Shown here: in pieces, positions 7,465-15,736 of the stretch
Position numbering within the stretch: the first letter of the stretch is position 1
How the letters are laid out: each line of letters opens with the position of its first letter
DNA from: Candidatus Zambryskibacteria bacterium RIFCSPLOWO2_02_FULL_39_26
GTDB taxonomy: Bacteria; Patescibacteriota; Minisyncoccia; Phycocordibacterales; DATDWN01
Assembly: GCA_001825395.1 (NCBI GenBank)
Contig: MHWN01000015.1
Location: forward strand, 1-49,540
Length of the DNA stretch: 49,540 nt
Reading direction: 5' to 3'
The notes under the pieces: model-generated
What the model was told of the DNA's origin: nothing
Seen by the model: only the letters and a program-made list of their open reading frames with translations
Databases searched by the model: none
Made by a program: the position numbers and the translations under genes

Positions 7465-8046
7465 ATGACAATGCTAGATTACAGTGAAATAACAGAGCGA
7501 AAATATATCGTTTTTAATGGCGAGCCGTGGGAAGTGCTAACTTCACATGTTTTTCGTAAACAACAGCGCAAACCTGTAAACGCGACAAAAATCCGAAACC
7601 TAATTACAGGCAAAGTGACCGAGCAGTCTTTTCACGTGTCAGAAAAAGTGGAGGAAGCGGAAATTGATTCAAAAGATGTAAAATTTCTTTTTTCAAACCG
7701 AGGACAGTTTACTTTCTGTGACTCAAAAGACCCTAGTCAAAGATTTTCATTGTCAGAAGAAATCATCGGCGACCGTGGCAAATTCTTGAAATCAAATTCA
7801 ATTGTTCAAGTTTTGTCTTTTGGAGAAAGAACGATCGGTGTAAAAATGCCAATCAAAATGGAACTAAAAGTTATTGAAGCTCACCCAGCTGTTAAAGGCA
7901 ACACTGCTCAAGGCGGAACAAAAACAGTAAAACTAGAAACTGGAGTAGAAATCCAAGCTCCAATGTTTATCAAAGAAGGAGATGTTGTCCGGGTCAATAC
8001 AGAAACCGGAGACTACTCCGAACGAGTGGGTGGAAGTAATTTTTAA
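7465..8046 (+). CDS. efp: Translation elongation factor P
   Basis: EF-P rescues ribosomes stalled at proline runs. 193 residues with the three beta-barrel domains: domain I starts near residue 8 (ERKYIVFNGEPWEVLTSHV) and domain III ends ETGVEIQAPMFIKEGDVVRVNTETG. The domain I tip that normally reads PGKG or PGRG, and carries the modified Lys or Arg, reads RKQQRKP here, so the modification site aligns with Gln. The start could be Met1 or Met3. No Shine-Dalgarno is visible. Rightward gene, alone between the IS30 transposase and a convergent repeat-filled spacer. Confidence 0.92.
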   Translation: MTMLDYSEITERKYIVFNGEPWEVLTSHVFRKQQRKPVNATKIRNLITGKVTEQSFHVSEKVEEAEIDSKDVKFLFSNRGQFTFCDSKDPSQRFSLSEEIIGDRGKFLKSNSIVQVLSFGERTIGVKMPIKMELKVIEAHPAVKGNTAQGGTKTVKLETGVEIQAPMFIKEGDVVRVNTETGDYSERVGGSNF

Positions 8047-8051
8047 AAATC

Positions 8052-8247
8052 ACTCGTAATCCAGTTTCCAAAGCACGGATAAATTTCTTCTGAAATTTTC
8101 CTCTCGCTCAGCAATCAAGCAATTAATCTCCTAGATACGTAGCCTTTTCGCAAACTCGCTTCGCTCAAACAGTGCTTCAGGCTTACTCTATCTTCGTTGT
8201 TAATTGCTAATTGCCTCCGCAGTCTCTGGAAACTGGATTACTCGTTT
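8052..8247. repeat. Large imperfect inverted repeat (cruciform) after efp
   Basis: The outer arms share GTAATCCAGTTTCCA and its complement. Further in, GCAATCAAGCAATTAA pairs with TTAATTGCTAATTGC. The apex has smaller GC-rich hairpins. Together they give a ~195-nt hairpin between the convergent genes efp and rpsR. No ORF is supported in it. Confidence 0.65.
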
Positions 8248-8253
8248 CAACGT

Positions 8254-8374
8254 AAAATCTCGTTGAGTTGTATTTTTTATAGTGTCTGCGGAGTGCATGA
8301 AGCATGAGCAGAAAGAAAATTTTGAGCACAAAATTATTCTGGTACTATAAAAAATATAACGAGAAAGAGATTTA
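8254..8374 (-). repeat. Dispersed structured repeat, copy 1
   Basis: Ends in AAAATCTCGTT and AAAGAGATTTA. The reverse complement aligns over ~125 bp with 43279-43404 at roughly 80 percent by eye. The best conserved blocks are GTACCAGAATAATTTT, AAAATTTTCTTTCTGCTCA and TCCGCAGA. Inner arms ATTTTTTATAGT/ACTATAAAAAAT pair. MITE-like, with no coding capacity. Confidence 0.75.
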
Positions 8375-8375
8375 T

Positions 8376-8582
8376 CTATCTAGATACGAAAGGAAGTAAT
8401 CCCATAAAGCGAGCACGTTTTATCGCCATTGCGAGATTCCTCTGGTGCTTTGCTGTTACACCTGTTCTCTTGCGAGAAATAATTCGAGCATGAGGATTTA
8501 GAAACTTCTTCAGTAAATCCACATCTTTGTAGTCTATATACTTGATATTGTTTTCAGTGAAGTAACATTTCTTTGTATTCAT
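8376..8582 (-). CDS. rpsR: 30S ribosomal protein S18
   Basis: 68 residues with the S18 core [47 protein letters not shown]. It binds the platform of the small subunit next to S6. It is the last gene of the rpsF-ssb-rpsR order read leftward. The usual fourth gene, rplI (L9), is not downstream; an inverted-repeat spacer and the convergent efp gene are there instead. L9 loss is known in many CPR lineages. Confidence 0.95.
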   Translation of the reverse strand: MNTKKCYFTENNIKYIDYKDVDLLKKFLNPHARIISRKRTGVTAKHQRNLAMAIKRARFMGLLPFVSR

Positions 8583-8618
8583 ATTTGTTTAGAAATTAGA
8601 AATTGAAAATTAGAAATT

Positions 8619-9053
8619 TTAGAACGGTATATCTTCAGGGTTAATTTCTTCTTCCGGATACTCAATAGTATCTATAGCTTTCTTATTATCTTCTTCTGCT
8701 GGAGGAGTGTAGCTACTTGCTCCTTCCCTTCTTGGCCCAAATTGAATTCTATCTGCCACAATTTCTGTTCTGTATTTTTTTACTCCGGAAGCATCGTCCC
8801 AACTTCGGGTTTGCATTCTGCCCTCTACTAGGATTGAACTGCCCTTTTTCATATATTGCCCGACAATTTCCGCTTGCCGACCAAAAACTACAATATTGTG
8901 ATAATCAACATTTTCTTGTTTAATTCCGTTTTTATCCTTCCAAACTCGATTTGTAGCCACAGAGAAACTGGCCACTTTGACCCCAGACGGAATGGCTCGG
9001 ATTTCCGGATCCCTTGTAAGATTTCCTATAATCATCGCTTTGTTTAGATACAT
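8619..9053 (-). CDS. ssb: Single-stranded DNA-binding protein
   Basis: 144 residues. The OB fold spans residues 1-105 (MYLNKAMIIGNLTRDPEIR, VDYHNIVVFGRQAEIVGQYMKKGSSILVEGR quoted in part). A short disordered region follows and the protein ends in the acidic tip NPEDIPF, the docking peptide for partners such as RecO, RecJ and polymerase subunits. recO and recJ are both in this window. It lies between rpsF and rpsR, the standard position. Confidence 0.96.
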   Translation of the reverse strand: MYLNKAMIIGNLTRDPEIRAIPSGVKVASFSVATNRVWKDKNGIKQENVDYHNIVVFGRQAEIVGQYMKKGSSILVEGRMQTRSWDDASGVKKYRTEIVADRIQFGPRREGASSYTPPAEEDNKKAIDTIEYPEEEINPEDIPF

Positions 9054-9057
9054 ATAA

Positions 9058-9095
9058 GTTAGTTAAAAGTTTATAAAGTCGTAAAGTCCATAAAG
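9058..9095. repeat. AAAGTC-type intergenic repeat, copy 1
   Basis: Iterated units of the type TAAAGTCGTAAAGTCCATAAAG. A matching array lies upstream of nusG at about 29.1 kb. It fills the spacer between rpsF and ssb. Confidence 0.5.
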
Positions 9096-9587
9096 CTAAA
9101 CGATGACCAAATCATCTATACTTTTATCAATATCTTCAGCTATAACTCCTTTTGGAATTTCGTCAGGAATTTCTTCGCTTTCTTCTTTTCTGACTCTTCC
9201 TTCTTTTTGCATCTTCATTTTACCTAAAAGAAGAGTGTTTTCTCGCACCGTTTTTATAATTAAATATCTCAAGACATTAAAATCGTTATCAAGGGCTTTT
9301 TTTATTTTGGCTATGTTACTTTTTTCCATCTCAAATTTTATCCATCCAAAATACCCGCTCCCCGCTTTGTGACGAATGGTTTGGATAACTTTGACCATTG
9401 GGTATGCAAGATCAATAAGAATCGGTTCCTCAAAAGAGATGAGCTCTCCACCAGTTTTTGATATGAGATTTTTTAGAGACGAACCTTTGGCGGAAATTTC
9501 CTCCGCCGCAAGAGCTGGTAGGAGCAAATAAGACAGCTCATACACTGTCGTTGCTCCAACTTCACCTCTTGTGTCTACATTTTCCAT
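9096..9587 (-). CDS. rpsF: 30S ribosomal protein S6
   Basis: The S6 fold is visible from YELSYLLLPALAAEEI through VIQTIRHKAGSGYFGWIKFEMEKSNIAKIKKAL to FNVLRYLIIKTV. An extra acidic C-terminal tail of about 40 residues (EESEEIPDEIPKG) makes it longer than the usual ~100-135 residues. I prefer Met at 9585-9587 (MENVDTRGEVG), because the longer ORF in the track would overlap the end of tatD and adds residues unlike S6. No close Shine-Dalgarno; AGGAG lies about 24 nt upstream within the tatD end. Confidence 0.88.
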   Translation of the reverse strand: MENVDTRGEVGATTVYELSYLLLPALAAEEISAKGSSLKNLISKTGGELISFEEPILIDLAYPMVKVIQTIRHKAGSGYFGWIKFEMEKSNIAKIKKALDNDFNVLRYLIIKTVRENTLLLGKMKMQKEGRVRKEESEEIPDEIPKGVIAEDIDKSIDDLVIV

Positions 9588-9609
9588 AAAGCAAAGACTA
9601 GCATAATAC

Positions 9610-10422
9610 CTACTCCTGTGCAACAAGATTAAATTGCCTAATTGTATTGGCCATTAAAGCTTGTTTTACTTTATCCAATGATTCATTTTTGACCTCGGCA
9701 ATGCGCTTCACCACCTCGGGCATATAAAGGGAGGAATTACGTTTTCCTCTGTGCGGAACCGGGGCTACGAAAGGAGCGTCGGTTTCGGCCATTATCATGT
9801 TAAGCGGAGTAAGTTTTATAAGCTCGTCATAGTCATGAGTAAAAGTGATAACCCCAGTAAAAGATACGGTAAATCCTATTGCTAAAAATCTTTCCAGAAT
9901 TTCTTTGTTTCCGGCAAAAAAATGTGCGTTACCACGCAATTTTCCGCCGACAATTTTTGCATGATGTTCCAAAATATTTAGCGAGTCAAGATAGGCATCT
10001 TGTGTTCCTTTGCTTGGACGAATATGAAGCATCAGTGGTAAATTTTTCGAAATAGCCAAATCAATGTGATATTCAAAAACAGTTTTTTGAATAAGTTTCA
10101 TTGAGTTAATATTTTCAGTAAGACGGAAGTAATCTAAACCACACTCACCTATGGCCACCACTTTTTTGTGTTGTGCTAAACCTTTCAACCTCTCGTCAAA
10201 AACAGAATCAGCATTTAAATCTTCTGGATGCTGTCCAATGCAAGCAAAAAGATTCTCGTGCTTTTCTACAAGCTCTATTGCTTTTTGTGACGAGTCAAAA
10301 TTCGTACCGATAACAATAGTACCGATTTTGGCTTTTTTCATTCTTTCTATTTCTTCTTCCCTGTCTTTGTCGTAATCAGGAAAATAGAGGTGGGAATGAA
10401 TGTCAAAATATTCGTACTTCAT
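9610..10422 (-). CDS. tatD: TatD-family metal-dependent DNase
   Basis: 270-residue TIM-barrel hydrolase of the TatD family, with 3'-5' exonuclease activity on DNA in characterised members. Metal ligands: HSH in YFDIHSHLYFPDYD, Glu in VAIGECGLDYF, His in LMLHIRPSKG, His in RGNAHFFAG (usually HCFSG), and Asp in AETDAPFVAP. The start lies 2 bp after the metG stop codon, so the two are probably co-transcribed. Confidence 0.93.
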   Translation of the reverse strand: MKYEYFDIHSHLYFPDYDKDREEEIERMKKAKIGTIVIGTNFDSSQKAIELVEKHENLFACIGQHPEDLNADSVFDERLKGLAQHKKVVAIGECGLDYFRLTENINSMKLIQKTVFEYHIDLAISKNLPLMLHIRPSKGTQDAYLDSLNILEHHAKIVGGKLRGNAHFFAGNKEILERFLAIGFTVSFTGVITFTHDYDELIKLTPLNMIMAETDAPFVAPVPHRGKRNSSLYMPEVVKRIAEVKNESLDKVKQALMANTIRQFNLVAQE

Positions 10423-10424
10423 AT

Positions 10425-11861
10425 TTAATCTTTTCGTAAGAACAGCGGTTTTTCTGGAGATTTATTTGATTTGATTAGCTCTTTTATTTTTGTGGAAGTA
10501 TCAGGCATTATCGGATTTAGCATCCTTGCCAGAGAATAAAGACGAACGACAAGTTCTGATATTATTTTTTGCCCTTCTTCTTTATTTGTTTTTACAAGCT
10601 TAAACGGCTCAGTTTTCTGTATAAGTGAGTCCATCTCTCCAATCTTTACCCAAATATAGTCAGTCCCTTTTCCAATTTCAAAATTTTCAAGGTAAGAAAA
10701 GTAATCTGACATATCTTCCCATTCCGAGATTGAAACTGGTTTTTCCAAATTCCCTTCTGCCATTTTCATCACTCTTGAAACTAAATTCCCCAAACCATTG
10801 GCAAGATTTGCGTTATAAGCTTTTTTGAATTTTTCCAAACTGACATCACTATCTTCAAATGTTGAAAGTTCTCGCGCAACATAATATCTCAATGCATCGA
10901 TGCCATATTCTGCCACCAAATCTTTTGGGTTGGTTGCGTTACCAAGAGACTTTGACATTTTCTGTCCTTCATTTGTGATAAATCCGTCAATTACGATCGT
11001 ATTGCTTTGCGGAAGACCCACGGACATGAGCATAGCCTGCCACATAGCAGATTGTTGACGGAGATTGTCCTTGCCACAATATTGGACCGGTGTTCCGTTT
11101 TTCCAAAATTTTTCAAAATTTACCAGATTTTCTGGCCAGCCCAAAGTGGAGATGTAACTAACTAAAGCATCAAACCAAACATACATGACATGATCTGGAT
11201 CTCCTGGCACTGGAACTCCCCACGACATTTTGGACTTTAAGCGAGAGATACTAAAATCCTGTAGACCTCTTTTTACAAAAGCTTTTATCTCGTTAAAACG
11301 AAAATCTGGTACAACGAATTTTGGATTTTTTTCATAAAACTCTAAAAGTAGTTTTTCGAATTTACTGAACTTGAAAAAGTAATTCTCTTCCTCCCTTATT
11401 TCCAGCTCTATGTTTGGGTGAAGTTCACACTTGCCATCTATTATTTCTGAATCTTGCTTTTCCAACTCACAACCAACACAGTATTTTATTTTATAATTTT
11501 TTTTGTAAATATCTCCTGCCTTAGCACATCTTTGCCAAAATTCTTGTGCAGATTTTATGTGATGTGTATCTGTAGTGCGGATAAAATGTATTGTAGGAAG
11601 AAGACCTAGAGACTCCTTAAGATTTTTAAATTTTAAGGAGTTTTTATTAACAAAATCTTGAACTGCCTTGCCTGCCGTTTTAGCATTATCAAAAATTTTC
11701 TGACCATGCTCATCAGTTCCAGTATTGAAAAATACTTCAAAACCTTGAAGCTCTTTGGCTCGAGCGATGATATCAGCTCGAATAATCTCCATAGCAAAAC
11801 CGATATGTGGGTCGGAATTTACATATGGAAGAGTAGTCGTAATATAAAATGATTTAGACAT
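10425..11861 (-). CDS. metG: Methionyl-tRNA synthetase
   Basis: Class I synthetase charging tRNA-Met. 478 residues, without the C-terminal tRNA-binding extension found in some bacteria. The HIGH signature is PHIGFAMEIIRAD (residues ~19-31), a zinc-knuckle pair is CVGCELE and GKCELHPN, and the KMSKS loop is GQKMSKSLGN. The anticodon-binding helical domain follows from about residue 355. First gene of a probable metG-tatD-rpsF-ssb-rpsR operon. Confidence 0.96.
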   Translation of the reverse strand: MSKSFYITTTLPYVNSDPHIGFAMEIIRADIIARAKELQGFEVFFNTGTDEHGQKIFDNAKTAGKAVQDFVNKNSLKFKNLKESLGLLPTIHFIRTTDTHHIKSAQEFWQRCAKAGDIYKKNYKIKYCVGCELEKQDSEIIDGKCELHPNIELEIREEENYFFKFSKFEKLLLEFYEKNPKFVVPDFRFNEIKAFVKRGLQDFSISRLKSKMSWGVPVPGDPDHVMYVWFDALVSYISTLGWPENLVNFEKFWKNGTPVQYCGKDNLRQQSAMWQAMLMSVGLPQSNTIVIDGFITNEGQKMSKSLGNATNPKDLVAEYGIDALRYYVARELSTFEDSDVSLEKFKKAYNANLANGLGNLVSRVMKMAEGNLEKPVSISEWEDMSDYFSYLENFEIGKGTDYIWVKIGEMDSLIQKTEPFKLVKTNKEEGQKIISELVVRLYSLARMLNPIMPDTSTKIKELIKSNKSPEKPLFLRKD

Positions 11862-11883
11862 AATAGTGCGACACTAATGGAAT

Positions 11884-11930
11884 TTTATGTATTTTATTCG
11901 TATATTCGTGCTCATTCGTGTATTGGTGTC
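11884..11930. repeat. ATTCGT-type repeat upstream of metG, copy G
   Basis: Contains ATTCGTATATTCGTGCTCATTCGTG, here shortened in description: three ATTCGT words within 25 bp, just upstream of the metG start and downstream of the permease gene. Same word family as the copies at 1.6, 3.1, 28.1, 29.4, 39.7 and 41.9 kb. Confidence 0.5.
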
Positions 11931-11935
11931 GTGTT

Positions 11936-13012
11936 TTACTTGTTCAACATCCTCTCTGTTCTCTCAATTTTGTCTTTCTCAAAATCACTCATAAATTCTG
12001 TAATGACTGCTGAAATAGGTACAGCCAAAACAAGTCCGACAAAACCGGCCAATTGCCACCCGGCGGCCAGAGCTATGATTGAAACCACTGGAGAAACCCC
12101 GACCACTTTTTTCACGACCAAAGGATAAATCAGCTGATTTTCAAATTGATGAACAATAATGTAGAGACCTGCCACAATAAGAGCTGTGGTTATATTGCCG
12201 GTGGCGAAAGCTATTATGATAGCTGGAATTGAGGCCAAAATAGGCCCAAAAAGAGGGATTATTTCAAAGGCCGCCGCCAGAGCGGCCAAAAGCAAGGCGT
12301 TCGGCACATTAATGATAAGTAATCCGAGATAGACAAGCATACCGATGATAATAGAAAGAACAAGCTGGCCTTGCATCCACAGACCTATCTTTTTTTGAGA
12401 CCTTTTCCATAGAGCGGTAATATATTTTTCGTGTTTTATGGGAGATATTGATTTTAGAAATTTTCCAACACCATCCTCATCGACAGCCAGATAAAACGAA
12501 AGAATGATTGTTAGGAAAAAATTCAATATGCCGCCGAATACTGCGGCCACCGCGCTAAAGGTGTTGGAGGTAATACCTCCAATGATATTGTTGATCTGGA
12601 GAATTATTGAATCCAAGTTCAGACGATCCGTTATGCCGGCCACAAAAGGCTGGGATGATAAAAAATTATTATTGGATATGATATTGGTTACATTGCTGGT
12701 ATTAAAGTATGAAGGAAGATTTCTCAAAAAATCGGTGGATTCGGAAAGTAACGGCAAAAGAAGGAAAAAAAGTATGCCGATGACACAAATAGCAATGACA
12801 ATATATATTAAAATGACAGAAAAAAGACGAGGAAGGCCGCGACGGACAAACCATTGGGCTCCGGGCTCAACAGCCGAGGCCACCACAATGGACAAAAGCA
12901 GAACAAGAACTAAATCCTTCAAGACGAAAAGCACGATAAAAAGAAGAACTACAACTATAGCTTTTACGATTGTACCCACGCTAATACTTACTGTTTTTTC
13001 CCCAAGTTCCAT
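11936..13012 (-). CDS. AI-2E family transporter (PerM/YdiK-like permease)
   Basis: 358 residues and about 8 hydrophobic segments. The N-terminal pair (VVLLFIVLFVLKDLVLVLLLSIVV), a long periplasmic-type loop, and the conserved C-terminal core (LAAAFEIIPLFGPILASIPAIIIAF, quoted in part) with HQFENQLIYPLVV are typical of this family. Proposed roles vary (autoinducer-2 export, Na+/H+ antiport), so the substrate is open. It ends in a Lys/Glu-rich cytoplasmic tail. It lies downstream of the M16 peptidase gene with a 38-bp gap. Confidence 0.88.
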   Translation of the reverse strand: MELGEKTVSISVGTIVKAIVVVLLFIVLFVLKDLVLVLLLSIVVASAVEPGAQWFVRRGLPRLFSVILIYIVIAICVIGILFFLLLPLLSESTDFLRNLPSYFNTSNVTNIISNNNFLSSQPFVAGITDRLNLDSIILQINNIIGGITSNTFSAVAAVFGGILNFFLTIILSFYLAVDEDGVGKFLKSISPIKHEKYITALWKRSQKKIGLWMQGQLVLSIIIGMLVYLGLLIINVPNALLLAALAAAFEIIPLFGPILASIPAIIIAFATGNITTALIVAGLYIIVHQFENQLIYPLVVKKVVGVSPVVSIIALAAGWQLAGFVGLVLAVPISAVITEFMSDFEKDKIERTERMLNK

Positions 13013-13049
13013 AACGCCATAATAGCACTAGTTTGCTGTGATGTAAAAG

Positions 13050-14318
13050 TTAAAAATGAAAGATTTTTCCAAGTGATTGCAAATCTTTTATATTACCAAC
13101 AATCGCCATGTTTAAACCTTTATCAATAAAAATTTCTTTTGCAAGATCTTGAATTTCTTTTGCCGTAACTTCTTGGATGTTTTTTATTAATCCATCAGGA
13201 TTTTTTATATCTTCTCCTAGAATATCCTGAAAAGCATAATACAGACCTAATGAATCCGATGATTCCAATCCTAAATAAATATGACCGGCTAAATAATCTT
13301 TTGCTTTTTGTAATTCTTCCGTTGAAATATCTTCATTTTTGATTTTATTTAATTCAGATAAAATGGCAGTGACTACCTCTTCAATTCGTTTTATGTTTAT
13401 CCCGGCAGAAATATACAAATAACCGTGGTCGGTAAATTTATCAGAATCCGTATTTACATAATAACAGGAACCCATTTGCTCTCTTAATTTTCGAAACATC
13501 CTGCTGCTCATTCCACCTCCTAACAATGAGTTGAGAACTTTGAGAATGATGTGTCTCTTGTCCTTTGCTCCAAATGTTCGAACACCAATGATCAAGTGGG
13601 TTTGATCCGTTTCTTTGTGTCTCAATTTTATTGACGGTTTGATCTGGTTTTCCACCACTTTTATTTTGTCTGTTTTTCCATCCGTAGAAATATTATGAAA
13701 TAGTTTTTTAATTTGATTTATTATTTTGCTTTCATCAATGTTTCCTGAAACTATAACTGTGGTGGCAGAAGCTACATAATGTTTGGCTCGGTATTTAAGA
13801 AAATCCTTTTGTGTAATTCTGGCAATATTTTCTTTCGGACCTAGAATATCCCAACCAGCAGGCTGATCGCCATAAAGCAACTCCAGAAAAACATAATAAA
13901 CTTTAACATGAGGCATATCCTCGTACATATTTATTTCCTCAATAATAACCCCTCGCTCTTTTTCAATTTCTTTAGAATCAAAAATCGGATTGTTATACAT
14001 ATCTGAAACTACATCCAAAATTATATCTGTGTGTTTCAAATGAGCTTTAGCGTAGTAACCGGTATATTCCTGGCCAGTAAAAGCATTGTTTTGAGCGCCG
14101 ATGTTATCGAGCTCAAGGGCGATATCAATTGGTCTTGGACGGTTAGTTGTGCCCTTAAAACACATGTGTTCCAAAAAATGTGAAAGTCCGTTGATGTCTT
14201 TCGTTTCATATTTTGAACCGGTTTTGACAGTAACAAGACATGTAACTGAGGGGTTGTCCTTCATTGGAACAGTAATAACAGTCAAACCATTTTTTAAAAC
14301 AGTCTTTTTAAAAAGCAT
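13050..14318 (-). CDS. M16 family zinc peptidase (processing-peptidase type)
   Basis: 422 residues. The inverted zinc motif HFLEHMCFKGT (HxxEH, residues ~44-48) with a downstream Glu-rich helix IEEINMYEDMPH marks an active M16 subunit. The second M16 domain contains GGGMSSRMFRKLREQMGSCYYV (quoted in part), typical of the YmxG/mitochondrial processing peptidase-beta group. Such enzymes degrade peptides. The start codon overlaps the stop of the glycyl-tRNA synthetase gene, so the two are translationally coupled. Confidence 0.92.
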   Translation of the reverse strand: MLFKKTVLKNGLTVITVPMKDNPSVTCLVTVKTGSKYETKDINGLSHFLEHMCFKGTTNRPRPIDIALELDNIGAQNNAFTGQEYTGYYAKAHLKHTDIILDVVSDMYNNPIFDSKEIEKERGVIIEEINMYEDMPHVKVYYVFLELLYGDQPAGWDILGPKENIARITQKDFLKYRAKHYVASATTVIVSGNIDESKIINQIKKLFHNISTDGKTDKIKVVENQIKPSIKLRHKETDQTHLIIGVRTFGAKDKRHIILKVLNSLLGGGMSSRMFRKLREQMGSCYYVNTDSDKFTDHGYLYISAGINIKRIEEVVTAILSELNKIKNEDISTEELQKAKDYLAGHIYLGLESSDSLGLYYAFQDILGEDIKNPDGLIKNIQEVTAKEIQDLAKEIFIDKGLNMAIVGNIKDLQSLGKIFHF

Positions 14319-15700
14319 TATATTTGGGATTTTACAAGAGAAATAATTTCTTCAACTGACATCCTTTTTTGCTCACCTGTATCACGATCACGCAAAGTTA
14401 CGCCAGCATCTTTCTCTATGGTTTCAAAGTCCACGGTCACGCACCATGGAGTTCCGATTTCATCTTGTCTTCTGTATCTTTTTCCAATATTGCCGTTGTC
14501 GTCAAAAACAACCGCTCCAAATTCTTTTTTCAAAGTTTTGTAAATCTCTTTTGCTTTTTCCACTAATTCAGGCTTGTTTTTTAGGAGTGGAAAAACTGCA
14601 ACCTTGACCGGCGCCATATTTGGTTTGAAACGAAGAACAACTCGTTTTTCATCGCTCATTTTATCTTCATCATATGCATCGAGAAGAACCATGAGCATGG
14701 TACGATCAACTCCAACTGAAGTTTCGATAATATGTGGAATAAATCTCTCTTTTGTTTCCTCATCAAAATAAGACATATCTACACCTGAAAATTTTTGATG
14801 TTGAGTCAAATCATAATCACCTCGATAGTGAATACCTTCAAGTTCGTTCCATCCAAAGGGATACTCATACTGAATGTCCCATGCCTCTTTAGCGTAAAAA
14901 ACTAAATTTTCGTGTTGTTTCCATCTTAATTTTTCTTTTTTTATCCCAAGTCTTTCATAATATTTCATACGCTCCTTCTTCCATTCCTCATACAAAACTC
15001 GCGCTTCTTTTGGATGCACAAAATATTGCATCTCCATCTGTTCAAATTCTCTTTTGCGAAAAAGAAACTGTCGCGGACTTATCTCGTTTCTAAATACCTT
15101 GCCAACTTGATAAATACCAAAGGGTACAGAGTACATCCCCGTAGAAAGAATGTTTTTATAGTTTATATAAATACCTTGGGCTGTTTCACCGCGCAAATAT
15201 ACTTGTTCATCCCCTTCTTCAAACATACCAAGTGACGATGTGGCCAAAAGACTTCTCGTTGATACTTTGCTAAATTTTTTTTTACCACATACTGGACATT
15301 TTACTTTTCCTCGATTTTCATCAAAAATCTGATTAATTTTTACTTCTGTCATTTTTTCATCAGCAACCACACCTACCGACTCCAAAAGATGATCCGCTCT
15401 TTGTTTACTATGACATTCGTTGCAAATAACAAGCGGGTCAGAAAAACCTGATACATGTCCACTTGCTTGCCATACGCTTCCTGCTGTAAATATACTGGAA
15501 TCCAGACGAGCCATGTTGTCTCTCTCATTCATTGCTTTCGTCCACTCGCTAATAACATTTCTCTGAAGTTCAACCCCATATGGTCCAAAATCATAAGTGC
15601 CAGCAAAACCGCCGTATATTTCTGAACCTTGAAAAACAAAACCACGCCTTTTGCAAAGCGAGACAATTTTTTCCATAAGGTCACTTTTGTTTTCTGCCAT
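14318..15700 (-). CDS. glyQS: Glycyl-tRNA synthetase, alpha2 (archaeal/eukaryotic-like) type
   Basis: 460-residue class II synthetase. It opens with LMEKIVSLCKRRGFVFQGSEIYGGFAGTYDFGPYG (quoted in part), motif 2 is FRNEISPRQFLFRKREFEQ and motif 3 lies around GVDRTMLMVLLDAYDE. Two Cys pairs (CNEC and CPVC) form a likely zinc site in the insertion domain. The anticodon-binding domain (KVAVFPLLKNKPELVEKA) closes the protein. It is the single-chain form, not the alpha2beta2 enzyme. Confidence 0.95.
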   Translation of the reverse strand: MAENKSDLMEKIVSLCKRRGFVFQGSEIYGGFAGTYDFGPYGVELQRNVISEWTKAMNERDNMARLDSSIFTAGSVWQASGHVSGFSDPLVICNECHSKQRADHLLESVGVVADEKMTEVKINQIFDENRGKVKCPVCGKKKFSKVSTRSLLATSSLGMFEEGDEQVYLRGETAQGIYINYKNILSTGMYSVPFGIYQVGKVFRNEISPRQFLFRKREFEQMEMQYFVHPKEARVLYEEWKKERMKYYERLGIKKEKLRWKQHENLVFYAKEAWDIQYEYPFGWNELEGIHYRGDYDLTQHQKFSGVDMSYFDEETKERFIPHIIETSVGVDRTMLMVLLDAYDEDKMSDEKRVVLRFKPNMAPVKVAVFPLLKNKPELVEKAKEIYKTLKKEFGAVVFDDNGNIGKRYRRQDEIGTPWCVTVDFETIEKDAGVTLRDRDTGEQKRMSVEEIISLVKSQI

Positions 15701-15736
15701 AGAATTTATATTAACCTATATGCTAACTACTGGCTA

